The notes under the pieces are model-generated. The model saw only the letters and a list, made by a program, of their open reading frames with translations, was not told the origin of the DNA and ran no database searches. From Aquanectria penicillioides (Eukaryota; Ascomycota; Sordariomycetes; Hypocreales; Nectriaceae), in NCBI GenBank assembly GCA_003415625.1, contig PYIU01000002.1:7068001-7132000 (forward strand): a DNA stretch of 64,000 nt. Direction: 5' to 3'. Shown piece by piece: positions 1 through 9,950 of this stretch. Both the position numbers and the translations under genes were made by a program. How positions within the stretch are numbered: the stretch's first letter is position 1; every line of letters starts with the position of its first letter.

Positions 1-18
1 ACACGATAAAATGCTGAT

Positions 19-657
19 ATGCTGAGGCTTTCGCACATGACCTTGGCAGAGTTGACTCAGTGGGTGGAACGTGAGCTTCAGGACGTTGATGGCGACAACA
101 CTACTACACCAGGCCTTCCAGATGAGCTCCTCGAGGAACTGCGTCGATGCATGCTGCCCGCAACCGAAGTGAACTACCTTAAAGTTAATGACGAAACCTC
201 AGGTGAGGTCATTGCCTGTGCGAGATGGAATGTCTATAGCCACCAATGCACTGAAAAGGAGCTTCAAGAGCGGATGAGGTGGACAAAGCTATCATCGCCA
301 TCCCGAAAAAGCCTCCTCGACCTCATTGTAGAGGGACGAGCCACCTACTTGGGCACACGCCCGCATCTGCTTCTGACAAACCTCAAGACGCGTCGCGAGC
401 ACCGGGGCCAGGGTGCCGCGCGGATGCTTATCCGCTGGGGCACGGACAGGGCAGATTCTGAGGCGCTGGAGGTGTACCTGGAGGCTGTGGAAGATATGGC
501 GCCCATGTACGCAAAGTTTGGCTTCGAAGAGCTTGGCGAGATCGCTGTGGATGGCGACGACGACTACAATGACGGTGACCGCCCTCGGGTGCTCAAATGC
601 ATGTTGCGGCAGCCCAGATGCAATGTCACCACTAGCGAAGTTCGGCGCCAGACATAA
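19..657 (+). CDS. GNAT-family N-acetyltransferase, 5'-partial
   Basis: The product is a GNAT-fold acetyltransferase that would move an acetyl group from acetyl-CoA to an unknown amine. Motif A is clear at residues 124-137 (TRREHRGQGAARML), the acetyl-CoA pyrophosphate-binding R/Q-x-x-G-x-G/A loop. It is followed by the beta-5/alpha-4 part ending in MYAKFGFEELG, typical of GNAT C-termini. Fungal relatives normally have about 40 more residues at the N-terminus (an IRPAT-type first strand), missing here. An in-frame TAA lies at 7-9, and a branch-like CTGAT plus an AG at 25-26 precede the homology. The first exon is therefore probably outside the window, with exon 2 starting near 27; the ATG at 19 is only the first in-window start. 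The stop is TAA at 655-657. The family is well supported, the substrate unknown. Confidence 0.75.
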   Translation: MLRLSHMTLAELTQWVERELQDVDGDNTTTPGLPDELLEELRRCMLPATEVNYLKVNDETSGEVIACARWNVYSHQCTEKELQERMRWTKLSSPSRKSLLDLIVEGRATYLGTRPHLLLTNLKTRREHRGQGAARMLIRWGTDRADSEALEVYLEAVEDMAPMYAKFGFEELGEIAVDGDDDYNDGDRPRVLKCMLRQPRCNVTTSEVRRQT

Positions 658-1401
658 GACAAAGGGCAATTGTGACATTCGACAGAGAACGGGAGAAGGA
701 TGGACTTGGCAGGGAGGCAAATGAGGCACCGAAGCGCTGCTAAAGACGGTGCATTGGAGAGTGTACTGGGCCCTGCAACACTCACCGTGATCCAACTATC
801 TGCGGCGCATGAACTTTTATGTGGCTACGATTTACTCTGTAGTTCATCGCACTTTGATGTTCCCTGCGACTAGGCTTTGATTAAAATGAATTATACTGGT
901 GGAGTCTACCAAGAAAGACACTACACGAGTTAAAATAATTCCCATGTGACTGTATCGCCAACTCAAGCCCATCACACCAACAATTGTCTCAGTATATACT
1001 AACCTCAGGCAGTCCTCGCTTCGCCAAACCCCGGACAAGCCTACAATAGACAAGTTGTACACCTTCTTATTGTCCTTCAGAAGGCTAATACCCAAACTTC
1101 ATAGTCCGTACATTAGGCAGAAACCGCAGCCTGGCTTATGTGTTCGTAAGGTCACCAATGATTTGTTCCAATGTGTCTAGAGCCAGCCAGCCAATGTGAG
1201 GTAAGTCGTATAAGCCAAGCACCATATGGATCAGCTGGATTCCGACATGGTTCGCACTGTGTATCCAAACCCCTGGTCGTCTTATCAAAGCCGAAGTTCC
1301 GCCGGAATGCGCATTCTCGTTGCAGTCTTACCAGCTTTGAAGCTGAACACGTATCTCACCCTCACAAAATAAAACCCCTCCTATCCCATTTGATCGTCCA
1401 G
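658..1401. other. Intergenic / putative 5' UTR
   Basis: No coding family is recognised. The frame of the next gene stays open upstream to an ATG at 1171, but that extension is low-complexity and includes a good splice donor (gaggtaagt, about 1199). Most of this is likely leader or UTR. Confidence 0.4.
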
Positions 1402-2253
1402 ATGCCTCCAAGTGCACAAGTTTCTGCAGAAATATGTACATCAGATCCTGCTATGACTCCTCAAGAAAGTACATCGGTGGTTCAGAAGACAGACAGCGAC
1501 GCCACAGATTCTCGGCAGCAGCCTAAACAGAACCCACTTCCTCTGTACCGACCAGCTCAAATCCGTGCTATTCCAACACTCAGCGAAGAAGAGAAGGACA
1601 ATTATGCAATGTCGCTTCAAATTCAATGGGATAAATTCGAGGAGTTGTCTCATCATAGTTCAGAGAATCTCAGGGCGAGACAGGAAATCATGACGATTTC
1701 CAAGATGGTTCATGATGAGATCAAATCGCGCAGATCGGATCAACATCAACAGTCACAGCAGCTGGGGCTCCATCATTTAGATACACGGGAGAAACTTCGG
1801 GAGATGCGGCAGCAACGTCAAGACGCCGCCTTAGAGAATACCCCGGCCAACAACGCCCATACTGATTCCGAAGAGTTACAGAGACTACATCTTCAGGCCA
1901 CCAACCCTGAAAAAAAGATAGCCCCTGAACAGGAAATGGATCAAATCAACGAAACTGCGTTTCTTTCCCCTCGTCAAGTCCGAGAAAGCACTAAGTTGGC
2001 AGCTTCGAAGTGGTTTGAAGAGACGAAAAAGAGGCTCACAACTGCCCTCGCGTCAATGGAAAGCAGTGTAAAGGAAATTTCTCGAATCGACAAGCTTATT
2101 TACGATAGAGAAGAAGACGGCACACCATTCAGAGAAGAGGAGTTGCAACAACTAAAAACTGAGAGGAAACAACTGGTCGCGTTGTATCATGAGGCCAATG
2201 AACACGTTGATGACATAAGGAAGCAACAGAGAATGCTTGAACTATCGATGTAA
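1402..2253 (+). CDS. Coiled-coil protein with possible Med15-like segment
   Basis: An intronless 283-residue reading frame from the ATG at 1402 (MPPSAQVSAE); an in-frame ATG at 1171 would add 77 poorly conserved-looking residues. The N-terminal 50 residues are Ser/Thr/Gln-rich and disordered. The segment around residues 50-115 (AQIRAIPTLSEEEKDNYAMS, then alternating helical residues to HDEIKSRR) resembles, from memory, the short helical domain repeated in fungal Mediator subunit 15. The rest is charged, Gln/Glu/Arg-rich and predicted coiled coil, ending in IRKQQRMLELSM. Full fungal Med15 proteins are several times longer, so this would be a short paralogue or fragment rather than the core subunit. 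The Mediator link is an inference; another coiled-coil protein is possible. Confidence 0.55.
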   Translation: MPPSAQVSAEICTSDPAMTPQESTSVVQKTDSDATDSRQQPKQNPLPLYRPAQIRAIPTLSEEEKDNYAMSLQIQWDKFEELSHHSSENLRARQEIMTISKMVHDEIKSRRSDQHQQSQQLGLHHLDTREKLREMRQQRQDAALENTPANNAHTDSEELQRLHLQATNPEKKIAPEQEMDQINETAFLSPRQVRESTKLAASKWFEETKKRLTTALASMESSVKEISRIDKLIYDREEDGTPFREEELQQLKTERKQLVALYHEANEHVDDIRKQQRMLELSM

Positions 2254-2803
2254 GTTTGAGAAGGCATAAGCGTTCAAGAAAAAAGGTATGATCGGGCATG
2301 GGTAGAATTGGAGGAATAAGAGGAGATAGTACTATTATAGTTAGCTATATGAACACAGCATATATTTGGAGCCGATTGAAAAGTCCTGGGTTGCACTGGA
2401 GAACGATGAATTTCAACATGGCCCGCAGAGGATACAACAGTCAAAAGAACAAATTTGAAATTCCATTTGATGCGTGTGAGAGGGTCTTATTAAATGCTCG
2501 CACGGACAATACTATGAGCCGAGTGCTATAGGTCTCCCAAGTGTTAATTTATTGTTATTCTTCATCCATTTTTCTTCTTCGCGAATTCTGATAACAATAC
2601 ATATTCCACCCTGCTCACCATAATACGGAAAGAAAAAGGAAACTAAACGAAACAAAAAAAAAAGAGAGGAGATATTTCCCTATTATTTCGAGATTGCAAT
2701 ATGCCATCGGAAACTTTTATATCCTGTCACTCTTCAGAGAGTGCAGGATCGATATTGACTGCCCCACACCAAGTGACTGTGTTTTTCTAAGACGCCAGTC
2801 CAC
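2254..2803. other. Convergent intergenic region
   Basis: Space between the plus-strand coiled-coil gene and the minus-strand CCCH gene, which end towards each other. It holds an A-rich run (2652-2664) and short open frames without recognisable homology. Probably 3' UTRs. Confidence 0.4.
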
Positions 2804-4393
2804 TCAGACGAGGGAACCAGAGAGTTTACCATCGTGCTTTACAATGGTTGTATCGATGCGGTGCCTTTCGCCAAACCAGCATTTGGGATCATAACAATCT
2901 GGTCTGGGACAATGATGGCCCTTGAAGCAACTGGGATTGCGGCACGACAAGCCGTCGAAGCAAGGCGACTGACGGGCGACTGCGGCTTGTATCGCCAACT
3001 CCCTGTCGGTTAATTTCTTCCCGTGTTTATAAGTGCATTCTTTGCCCTTTTTATCAACGGGGCATGCTCCTAGAAGATGGTACGTGTTGCAGAGTTTGCG
3101 CGACTGCATCTCGTCAAACTCGTCGGCGGAGCATTTTGGCAGCAGCGGCTTGTCCACCCGCTGGTCTTGTTTATTGAGATGAACAATCCCAAATATTGCG
3201 CTGCGTGGGGTTTCTGTCGGAGCACAGCGCGTCGTGGAAGGCGGAGGCGGCGGCGGCGGCTTGGACGCGGCCGCGTTGGCATAATTTGTTGGGGATTCTG
3301 GTTGCGAGTAGCGAAATGAAGCTTGACGCTTTACACCAGGCAGCACTTGACTGCGGAATATATCGGTGAAGCTTGCGCTGCCAAAGTTTTCCTTGATGCC
3401 CAGAATCTCCTTCGCAAACGGAGGCCCTTCGATGAGCGTGATTCTTTGACGAGCTCTCTCATCGTCCTTGTATGGGACGAGGAGACGGGCGTAACCATTA
3501 TCAGGTGCACCCGCAAACATGATCTGATGGCAATGGATATCTGCCATGTCAATTTGAAAAATTGCTGCAAGGGTAAGTCTCAGTTGGAGAATTCATTTAG
3601 AACAAGACAACCCATATTACTAGGGACACGCACCTTTTATCTTGACATCGGCGCATTCTTTGCCGTTACCGGCATCCACAAAGTCACAAAGTTCGTCACC
3701 CATGTTGAAACCTCTCACAAAGTCCAAGAGAGTCGTGGGGTCGGTTAATATCTCATTTGCCTTATAAGCCCTCGCGAGGCCTTGCAAGTTGGCATACACT
3801 CGAACAAGAAGTTTGACGTGCCCGACTTCGTCAGGTAATCTAGCTTTAAGGTCCTGCAATACAGCCTGTTTGAGAAGACTCGATGTCTTTTGTCCTCCCT
3901 CGAGACCAGCTTTTACCAAATCATCATTAAACTGAGTGACGTTGTCAAAGGGCATGTTCTAGCATGATGTAGTAGAAAGGTTAGACTTACTGGCATACAA
4001 TCCCCATCGATCAATATCGAGACGAAGGTATGGCTAGCCTGTGGAGGTCAGTACTTAATTTTGAATATCTGATGCTTTGACTGCATACTTTTTCAAGTTT
4101 GAAGTCGGCCAACTTCTTTGTTACTTTATCAAGACGATGCCGTTCCAATTCAAGCAAGTCCCTCTTGTCACGCACTTCCAGTCTGGTGTCAGTAAGTTGA
4201 TCAGAGAGGCGAGTGACAAGCTCGAACAGATTCTGACGCAGGTGTTATTAGCTCATCATTCAATGATATTTGTGTAAAAGGACCTCTACGGGCGACGGAA
4301 TACCTGAATCAACTCATTTCTAGACTCGTCATGAGCTTTACACTCATTCCAGGATGTTTGTAGGCCACCCAGCTGCGACTCAAGGCTCGTCAT
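2804..4393 (-). CDS. CCCH zinc-finger protein with N-terminal coiled coil (five exons)
   Basis: Five exons join in frame: 4393-4304, 4232-4089, 4038-3991, 3958-3634 and 3564-2804, giving 455 residues. Introns have GTATTC, GTATGC, GTAAGT and GTGCGT donors, and CTAAT, CTGAC and CTGAG branch points are visible. Residues 1-78 are a coiled coil (SDQLTDTRLEVRDKRDLLEL). Residues 90-280 form an alpha/beta region beginning FVSILIDGDCMPF, which recurs in a fungal family of cytoplasmic CCCH proteins. A proline run follows (about 305-311). A CX8CX8CX3H finger lies at about 361-383, and a second cysteine/histidine cluster at about 404-430 (CFDGLSCRNPSCFKGHHC). RNA binding is expected from the CCCH fingers but not shown. 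The start at 4393 is chosen because it gives a clean 30-codon first exon; an upstream in-frame ATG at 4471 would add a hydrophobic stretch. Confidence 0.85.
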
Positions 4394-5306
4394 ATTTCTG
4401 TCAAAATCGTAGGTAAGGCAGAAATAAACCAAAAGAGGGGCAATGAGGAATGAGGGAATCCAGAAAAGCAAGCCGTCTTTAATGTGCTTGTCGCAGCCTG
4501 ATCTGGTCCCAGCCCACTGTGGTCACACTGCATTTCCAATGGCCACTGGGTTAATCTGTTAGTGCTCCACAGCCATTATGTCCAATGAAGAGAGAGATTG
4601 GCCGGCTTCTATTTATTTCGCTCAGTTTCACTGATGGGGAGGCGACGCTTTAGGCAGCTACAGCGCGCGCACAAGTTGACTCATTATCACCTCTCTGACA
4701 CAGCACACACACAGCCTTCTGTTTCAACCGCCACCATCTTGTATGCTCGGACGTATCACTTGATAGTATTCAAAGTTATCCCCGTCTGACGGTGACGTTT
4801 GGGAGCAGAGGTTATCAAGCCTTTTATTCCATGCTGTACGAAGTCGCTCTGTGTGCCTTGTCGAGGTAACGTGTCTTTGCTTACGCCACCAACTGCACAT
4901 TTGGTTATTCACGCCAACTGGCTGCTGATTTTGGCTGGTACGCATGCACAGCCTCGTCAGGCGTCAATATTCAAGCGAGGAGTGATTTGGCTCTGGAACA
5001 ACATATGCTTTGCTCGTGAGCGACATTTAGGATAGAAGCTTTCAAATACTTGACAAGCGAGCCGCCGCTGACACATATAGTACCGGGTAGGAAAACCTCC
5101 GTCTATTTTTTCCCTTAAAATTTTTTTTTCGTTGTTTATTTGCTTCCATATTAGGAGACAACTACACGACTTGGTACCAGATACTGAGGAGTAGAATGAG
5201 GCATATGTAACCGCCAAGGGAATCATTGGCAGTTGAAACTGTCATAGTGCAAAAGAAATAATGTATACATGATACATTGAAAGTGATAGCCTGCTATTGG
5301 TACCGC
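4394..5306. other. Intergenic, promoter of the CCCH gene
   Basis: No gene recognised. It holds the 5' flank of the minus-strand CCCH gene and the 3' flank of the persulfide dioxygenase. A poly-T run lies near 5118-5131. Confidence 0.4.
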
Positions 5307-6606
5307 CTACCATTCAACGCCCTTTGTTTTCAGTGGAAGGTGAAGCATCCTTTGTCCTGATTCCGAAGGTGTAGGGAGTCTTCCTGCTCGAATATTAATC
5401 TGCAGAGACTGATCCAGTAGCCTCGGTGCTGCCAAAGTGGAGTCGCGTTCTGTGCGCAAAGCCACAAACTCGTCCTCGGTGATGCCGTCTTTGAGGTGCT
5501 TGTTCTGCTTCTTGTGGTCTCCTACACTCATCCAAGATGCAGGAGAGCTGCGGTCATCGGGGGGTAGTCATGGCCAGTCCAGATCTTGACATGGTCTGGC
5601 AGGCTCAAAAGCTTGTGTGCTGAACGGAATAGGTTGTTGGCACTGCCGCCGGGGAAATCGCAACGTGCAGAGCCGATATCTGCGTGAAAGATGGAGTCGC
5701 CGCAAAAGACGTTGTCTATTCGACCGTGTTAGTTGAAAACGAAAATAGTACATTGTAGCGTTGCTTATCTGCGACTGTCTCACCTCCAATCTTGTAACCT
5801 AAGTGGTCAGGGGTGTGTCCAGGGAGGTGGATTGCAGTGGCTTGCAGATTGCCAATATCAAACGTTTCGTCGTCGTCAAACAGCTTGTCAACCACGCGTT
5901 CATACTCCACCTTGGGCACGCCGTACTTTTTGCCAAACAGCTGCTGCACCTGGCCGATGCGCTTGCCAATGCCAATGGACGGCTTGTGGCCCTGCTCTTC
6001 GACAAGGCGGTTCTGGAGATATGCGGCTGCTGTCAAGTGATCAGCGTGGGCATGCGTTTCCAAGATCCTGTCGATCTTGTAGCCCTTCTCCTTGGCCAGA
6101 GCCAACAGCGAGTCAGCGCTTTGGGTGGTGATGGCCTGAGTGACTGGGTCGTAGTCTAAGACTGGGTCGATGATGACGGCCGTCAGCGTGGCAGGATCCG
6201 CGACCACGTACTGCCAGGTGCCTGTCTTTGTTTCGAACAAGTCGTGGATGGTTGGCTCGCCAGGAGCTGCGGGTGTGGAGTGGGTGCTGTATGAAGACTG
6301 CAATTGGGAGACGGGGTGGAGGGCGGCTGTTGGAGGAAGGAAATTGGAGGATGTCTTGCTGTAGACTGCGGGTCGCCCAAAAGAGGCAGATGCACGGCAG
6401 GATTTGGCGCCGATGAAGGAGCCATTTCCAGAGAAACCTCGGGTAGAGTAAGCGGCATTATTCCCGGCCTGTTTGAGAACAGGTCCGGAGCGTCCGGTGG
6501 AGTCTCTCGGCGTTGGTGCCCGGATCGCCGCTCCGGGGGACGAGAGCAGACCCGCCGCGGCCTGCCACCTGGAGCCGCTGCTAATGGTAGGGCGAATCGA
6601 CTTCAT
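5307..6606 (-). CDS. Mitochondrial persulfide dioxygenase (ETHE1-like), one-base frameshift
   Basis: An ETHE1-type metallo-beta-lactamase-fold enzyme that would oxidise glutathione persulfide to sulfite in mitochondria. Exon 1 is 6606-5784; an intron with GTGAGA donor and CTAAC branch follows; exon 2 is 5715-5307. The metal motif HxHxDH is at residues 185-190 (THAHADHLTA), with LPGHTPDHLG at 261-270 and, after the intron, FCGDSIFHADIG and WTGHDYPP. The first 115 residues are basic and Ser/Ala-rich, a long mitochondrial presequence. After TGHDYPP the frame hits TGA, while the conserved tail (MSVGDHKKQNKHL, TERDSTLAAPRLL, NIRAGRLPTP) continues one base out of register. The break is at the G6 run 5560-5565 (C6 on the coding strand); one more base would give a 410-residue protein. 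A sequence error or a recent frameshift are both possible. The gene is divergent to SQR. Confidence 0.88.
5560..5565 (-). other. Homopolymer frameshift point in persulfide dioxygenase
   Basis: Six G residues on plus (six C on the coding strand) where family alignment from memory needs seven or an extra wobble base: TAC CCC CCN GAT. The reading frame is restored immediately downstream by adding one base. Confidence 0.75.
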
Positions 6607-7471
6607 TTTGGATTGCAAACGCTGCACTTTTTCTTCTTTTTGATGAGTTTCTTGGTGACCAAGAGCAAGCAAGATAAAACTTGAAGAATAATGGGAACGC
6701 GTACGACGGTTGCAATGGATCTGACACGGGCCTTTTGTCCCACCCGTTCCGTCCCGTCAGTCGGCGATCTGTGCAAATCGGCGAATGAGGATGACTCGGA
6801 GTCCGATTAGCGAGACGGATATGCCACCGAGTTCCGGTATAAGAAGCAATCCAGGCGTCCTGAAAGTCGTACGAGCCGCGGTTTCTGACAGGTAACGGCC
6901 TGGAGACGACCGCCCGACGAGCCGGATGAGCAGGTTTTGCATGGATGGCCTCGCTAAGATTGACGACGGTCGCTTACTCGGTATTTGAGCCCGGACGGAC
7001 GGGCTCAATTGAAGCCCCAGGGATGGACTCTTGCGGCCATTTGCGTCACAGGGATCGACAATAAGCTTTGAGACTACGTATGCGACGGCGAATTTCCCCG
7101 GACTCGACAACACCACGCAATGGACAATGGCGCGTCTCCAGCAGAGACGGCACCGGCACAACAGAGGCATCGTCAGCGACGGCCCGACGGAAGCGGGACT
7201 GAGACGAGATTCTCGACTAAAAATAACTGGAGACACGACCCACGCCATGGGAGAAAACGGTCTAGACTCCGAATGCGTTCCTGCATGGTCCATGGATTGG
7301 ACGGCAGTGACAGGTCAATGGCAATCGGCGAACAAGACGGCCCGCGTTTTTAATAATCCAACCCGCGCTTGTGATTACATTTGCGATGTCGCCATTATCA
7401 GACGCAATTGACTTTTCTGCGCCCCAGCACTCACCTCCCCGGCCTCAATTGCATCACAATCACGCTTCGCC
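6607..7471. promoter_or_regulatory. Shared divergent upstream region of PDO and SQR
   Basis: These 865 bp separate the start codons of persulfide dioxygenase (minus) and sulfide:quinone oxidoreductase (plus). It is relatively GC-rich. A 178-codon open frame on the minus strand (6757-7293) has no recognisable family and is probably fortuitous. The arrangement would allow co-regulation; no specific operator was identified. Confidence 0.5.
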
Positions 7472-8941
7472 ATGCTCACCAGCCGTGTCTCGTGGGCAGC
7501 TCGCTCTGCCGCCCGTTCGGCCACTCGCAAATATGCCACCGCAGTTACGCCTGCGGCCAAGTCTTTCGCCGAGTTTGTGAGCGAGTCTGTGAGCAAGCCC
7601 GTGGCCAAGGCTTCCTCTGCGCCCAAGGCTACGGCGGCATCTACGCCCGAGTCTGCTCCCAAGCCCGCGGCCAAGAAGGCCTCGCCCGCCGTTGCGCCGT
7701 CCCGCAGCCACAAGGTCGTCATCATCGGCGGCGGCACCGCTGGCCTGGCCATCAGCCACCAGCTGTTGCGTGCCGGCAAGTTTGCCCAGGACGACATCGC
7801 CGTTGTCGATCCCGCCGAGTGGCATCACTACCAGCCCGGATGGACCCTTGTCGGCGGTGGCGTCAAGGACAAGGAGGACCTGCGCAGGCCTCTCAGCTCC
7901 CTGATCAACACCCAGTTCAAGTTCTACAACACCGGCGTTGCCAGCTTCTCCCCCGAGGACAACGTCGTCAACCTCACCAACGGCGACAGGCTCGGCTACG
8001 AGCACCTGGTGGTCGTCCCCGGCATCAACATCAACTATGACTCCATCAAGGGTCTTCCCGAGGCCCTTGCTGACCGCAACTCGCTCGTCTCCAGCATCTA
8101 CGGATACGAGACGGTCAGCAAGGTCTTCCCCACCATCCAGAGGCTCCAGAAGGGTACCGCCATCTTCTCCCAGCCCGCCGGCGTCATCAAGTGCGCCGGT
8201 GCGCCCCAGAAGATCATGTGGCTCGCCCTGGACCACTGGAAGCAGACCGGGCTCTACAACCCTGCCAGCCCGAGGGACTCGTCCATCAAGATCAGCTTTG
8301 CCACTGGTCTCCCCGGCATGTTCGGCGTCCCCAAGTACAGCGCCAGGCTTGAGGAGCTCCGCAAGGAGCGGGGCGTCGAGGGTCTGTTCCAGCACGACCT
8401 GCTTTCCATCGACGGCGACAAGGCCACTTTTGCCGCCGGCCAGGAGAAGGTCACCAAGCGATTCGACCTCCTCCACGCCGTCCCCAAGATGGGCCCCCAC
8501 GCCTTTGTCAAGAACAGCCCCCTTGCCAACGAGGCCGGCTACGTCGACGTCCACGACCACACCACCCAGCACAACAAGTACCCCAACGTCTGGTCTGCCG
8601 GCGATGCCTCCAGCTTGCCCACCTCCAAGACCACCGCTGCCATCAGCGCCGAGGCTCCCGTTCTGGTGAGCAACCTGCTTCGCGCCATGGAGGGCAAGGC
8701 CGCCGAGCCTGCGTACGACGGTTACACCTCGTGCCCTCTCGTGACCGAGTACGGCAAGGTCCTCCTCGCCGAGTTCAAGTACGGCGGAGTCCCCAAGGAG
8801 ACCTTTGACGACTGGTTCGGCATTGACCAGATCGAGCCCCGAAGCGCCTTCTACCACCTGAAGAACCTCTTCTTCCCCTGGGTCTACTACAGCTCCATGG
8901 TCAAGGGCACCTGGGGTGGTCCCAAGGGCTGGCTCCGATAA
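7472..8941 (+). CDS. Mitochondrial sulfide:quinone oxidoreductase (SQOR/Hmt2 type)
   Basis: An intronless 489-residue flavoprotein that would oxidise sulfide at the inner mitochondrial membrane, passing electrons to ubiquinone and sulfane sulfur to a thiol acceptor. A basic, Ser/Arg/Ala presequence (residues 1-30, RSAARSATRKYATA) is followed by an unusually long Ala/Pro/Lys linker (31-79). The FAD-binding Rossmann motif is VVIIGGGTAGLA (82-93). The family region EWHHYQPGWTLVGGG is at 116-130. The protein has only two cysteines, Cys241 (GVIKCAGAPQK) and Cys421 (YTSCPLVTEYGK), which match the redox-active pair of the SQOR type in context and spacing. The second FAD segment is NVWSAGDASSLPTSKTTAA (372-390). 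The C-terminus (about 465-480, FFPWVYYSSM) is a likely membrane-inserting helix. The start follows CGCC-ATG. Codon use is strongly C/G-ending, suggesting good expression. Confidence 0.95.
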   Translation: MLTSRVSWAARSAARSATRKYATAVTPAAKSFAEFVSESVSKPVAKASSAPKATAASTPESAPKPAAKKASPAVAPSRSHKVVIIGGGTAGLAISHQLLRAGKFAQDDIAVVDPAEWHHYQPGWTLVGGGVKDKEDLRRPLSSLINTQFKFYNTGVASFSPEDNVVNLTNGDRLGYEHLVVVPGININYDSIKGLPEALADRNSLVSSIYGYETVSKVFPTIQRLQKGTAIFSQPAGVIKCAGAPQKIMWLALDHWKQTGLYNPASPRDSSIKISFATGLPGMFGVPKYSARLEELRKERGVEGLFQHDLLSIDGDKATFAAGQEKVTKRFDLLHAVPKMGPHAFVKNSPLANEAGYVDVHDHTTQHNKYPNVWSAGDASSLPTSKTTAAISAEAPVLVSNLLRAMEGKAAEPAYDGYTSCPLVTEYGKVLLAEFKYGGVPKETFDDWFGIDQIEPRSAFYHLKNLFFPWVYYSSMVKGTWGGPKGWLR

Positions 8942-9950
8942 GCAAAGCGCCGAGAAATTGCGTGTACTTTACTCGGTTTTGAGGCAATGAAATGATAGAA
9001 TCCTTGGGGAAATTGAGGAATAGAAAGCACTTTTGGAAGGGGGTTTAAGCGTCATTTATAGCCCCAGATCGGGCATGATATTCCCTGTGTCAATGTAACT
9101 AAAAGTCGTTTCATTTCAACATCATTACGGAGTGACACATCTTTTTTTTGAAAATTGACCTCATCACCTTCATTCGGCGTTCCCCTGATCTCATTCCCCC
9201 CTAGCATGTGCTCCCGTGAGGTAATCGTGGTGCCATTTGTCAGTTGTCATCCCACGCGTGACCAGCACAGGGTTCGAGCTCAAGAACCAACCCAAACCCG
9301 AAATCAGAGCCAGAATCTCCCCACTCTCGTTGCAGCAACAAAAACCATCACCCACAGGATAATGAGGGTGAAATGGAAACCACCCTGGAAAAAGGCCAAG
9401 CATGGCATTCCAACTCCGATAAGATGTACTCACCACACTCTAAGCCATGCAAGGCCAATAGAGTCTAGCGTATGACCAGGAGGAACGACACTCAACAAGC
9501 ATCAAGAGGTATACCGACCCATTAGCTCGTTATTTACCCAAATGTGCACCAGCAGACAACCATGCGTGAACGTCAAAAGCATTATCTCTAGATTGTCAAG
9601 GGTCCTTGAAGCAACAAGGATGTTGGGCACGCGAACAGGCCAGTGACAGTTCCCGGTCTTGGGACACTGGCGAACCTGCAATCCAATCAAACATAGGCGT
9701 CGCTTTGTTCCCAGGTCACACCCCGGGGACTAGCAGTCAGCCCTTATCGGCAGTTTCTGGCGTCGTCCTTCGTCTCGTGACAGCAACGCTAGCGCTTCTG
9801 CTATGAGTTGCGTAAACTACCGACAAACGCAACTTCATCACGTAAGTGTGCTACAGGAATAGTTAGTGCCGATCGACTGAAACTTCATCGTATGGTGCGG
9901 TGCCGCTTCCCCAGTCTCACGCCAGCCATAGCATCAGCAATCCGTCCTTT
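8942..9950. other. Intergenic, 3' of SQR
   Basis: No coding family recognised on either strand. Contains the SQR 3' UTR and anonymous sequence bordering the phosphotransferase pseudogene. Confidence 0.4.

Noticed and set aside
6757..7293. 178-codon minus-strand frame in the PDO-SQR spacer
   Set aside because: No recognisable motif, and it lies in the shared upstream region; probably fortuitous.
7460..8857. 465-codon open frame on the minus strand opposite SQR
   Set aside because: It is the antisense of a high-GC, C/G-ending coding gene; the translation is Gly/Val/Leu/Asp low complexity without family motifs.
9502..9690. Possible further APH-like fragment (contains FTHGC)
   Set aside because: The resemblance to the HGD loop is limited to three residues and no flanking motif agrees.
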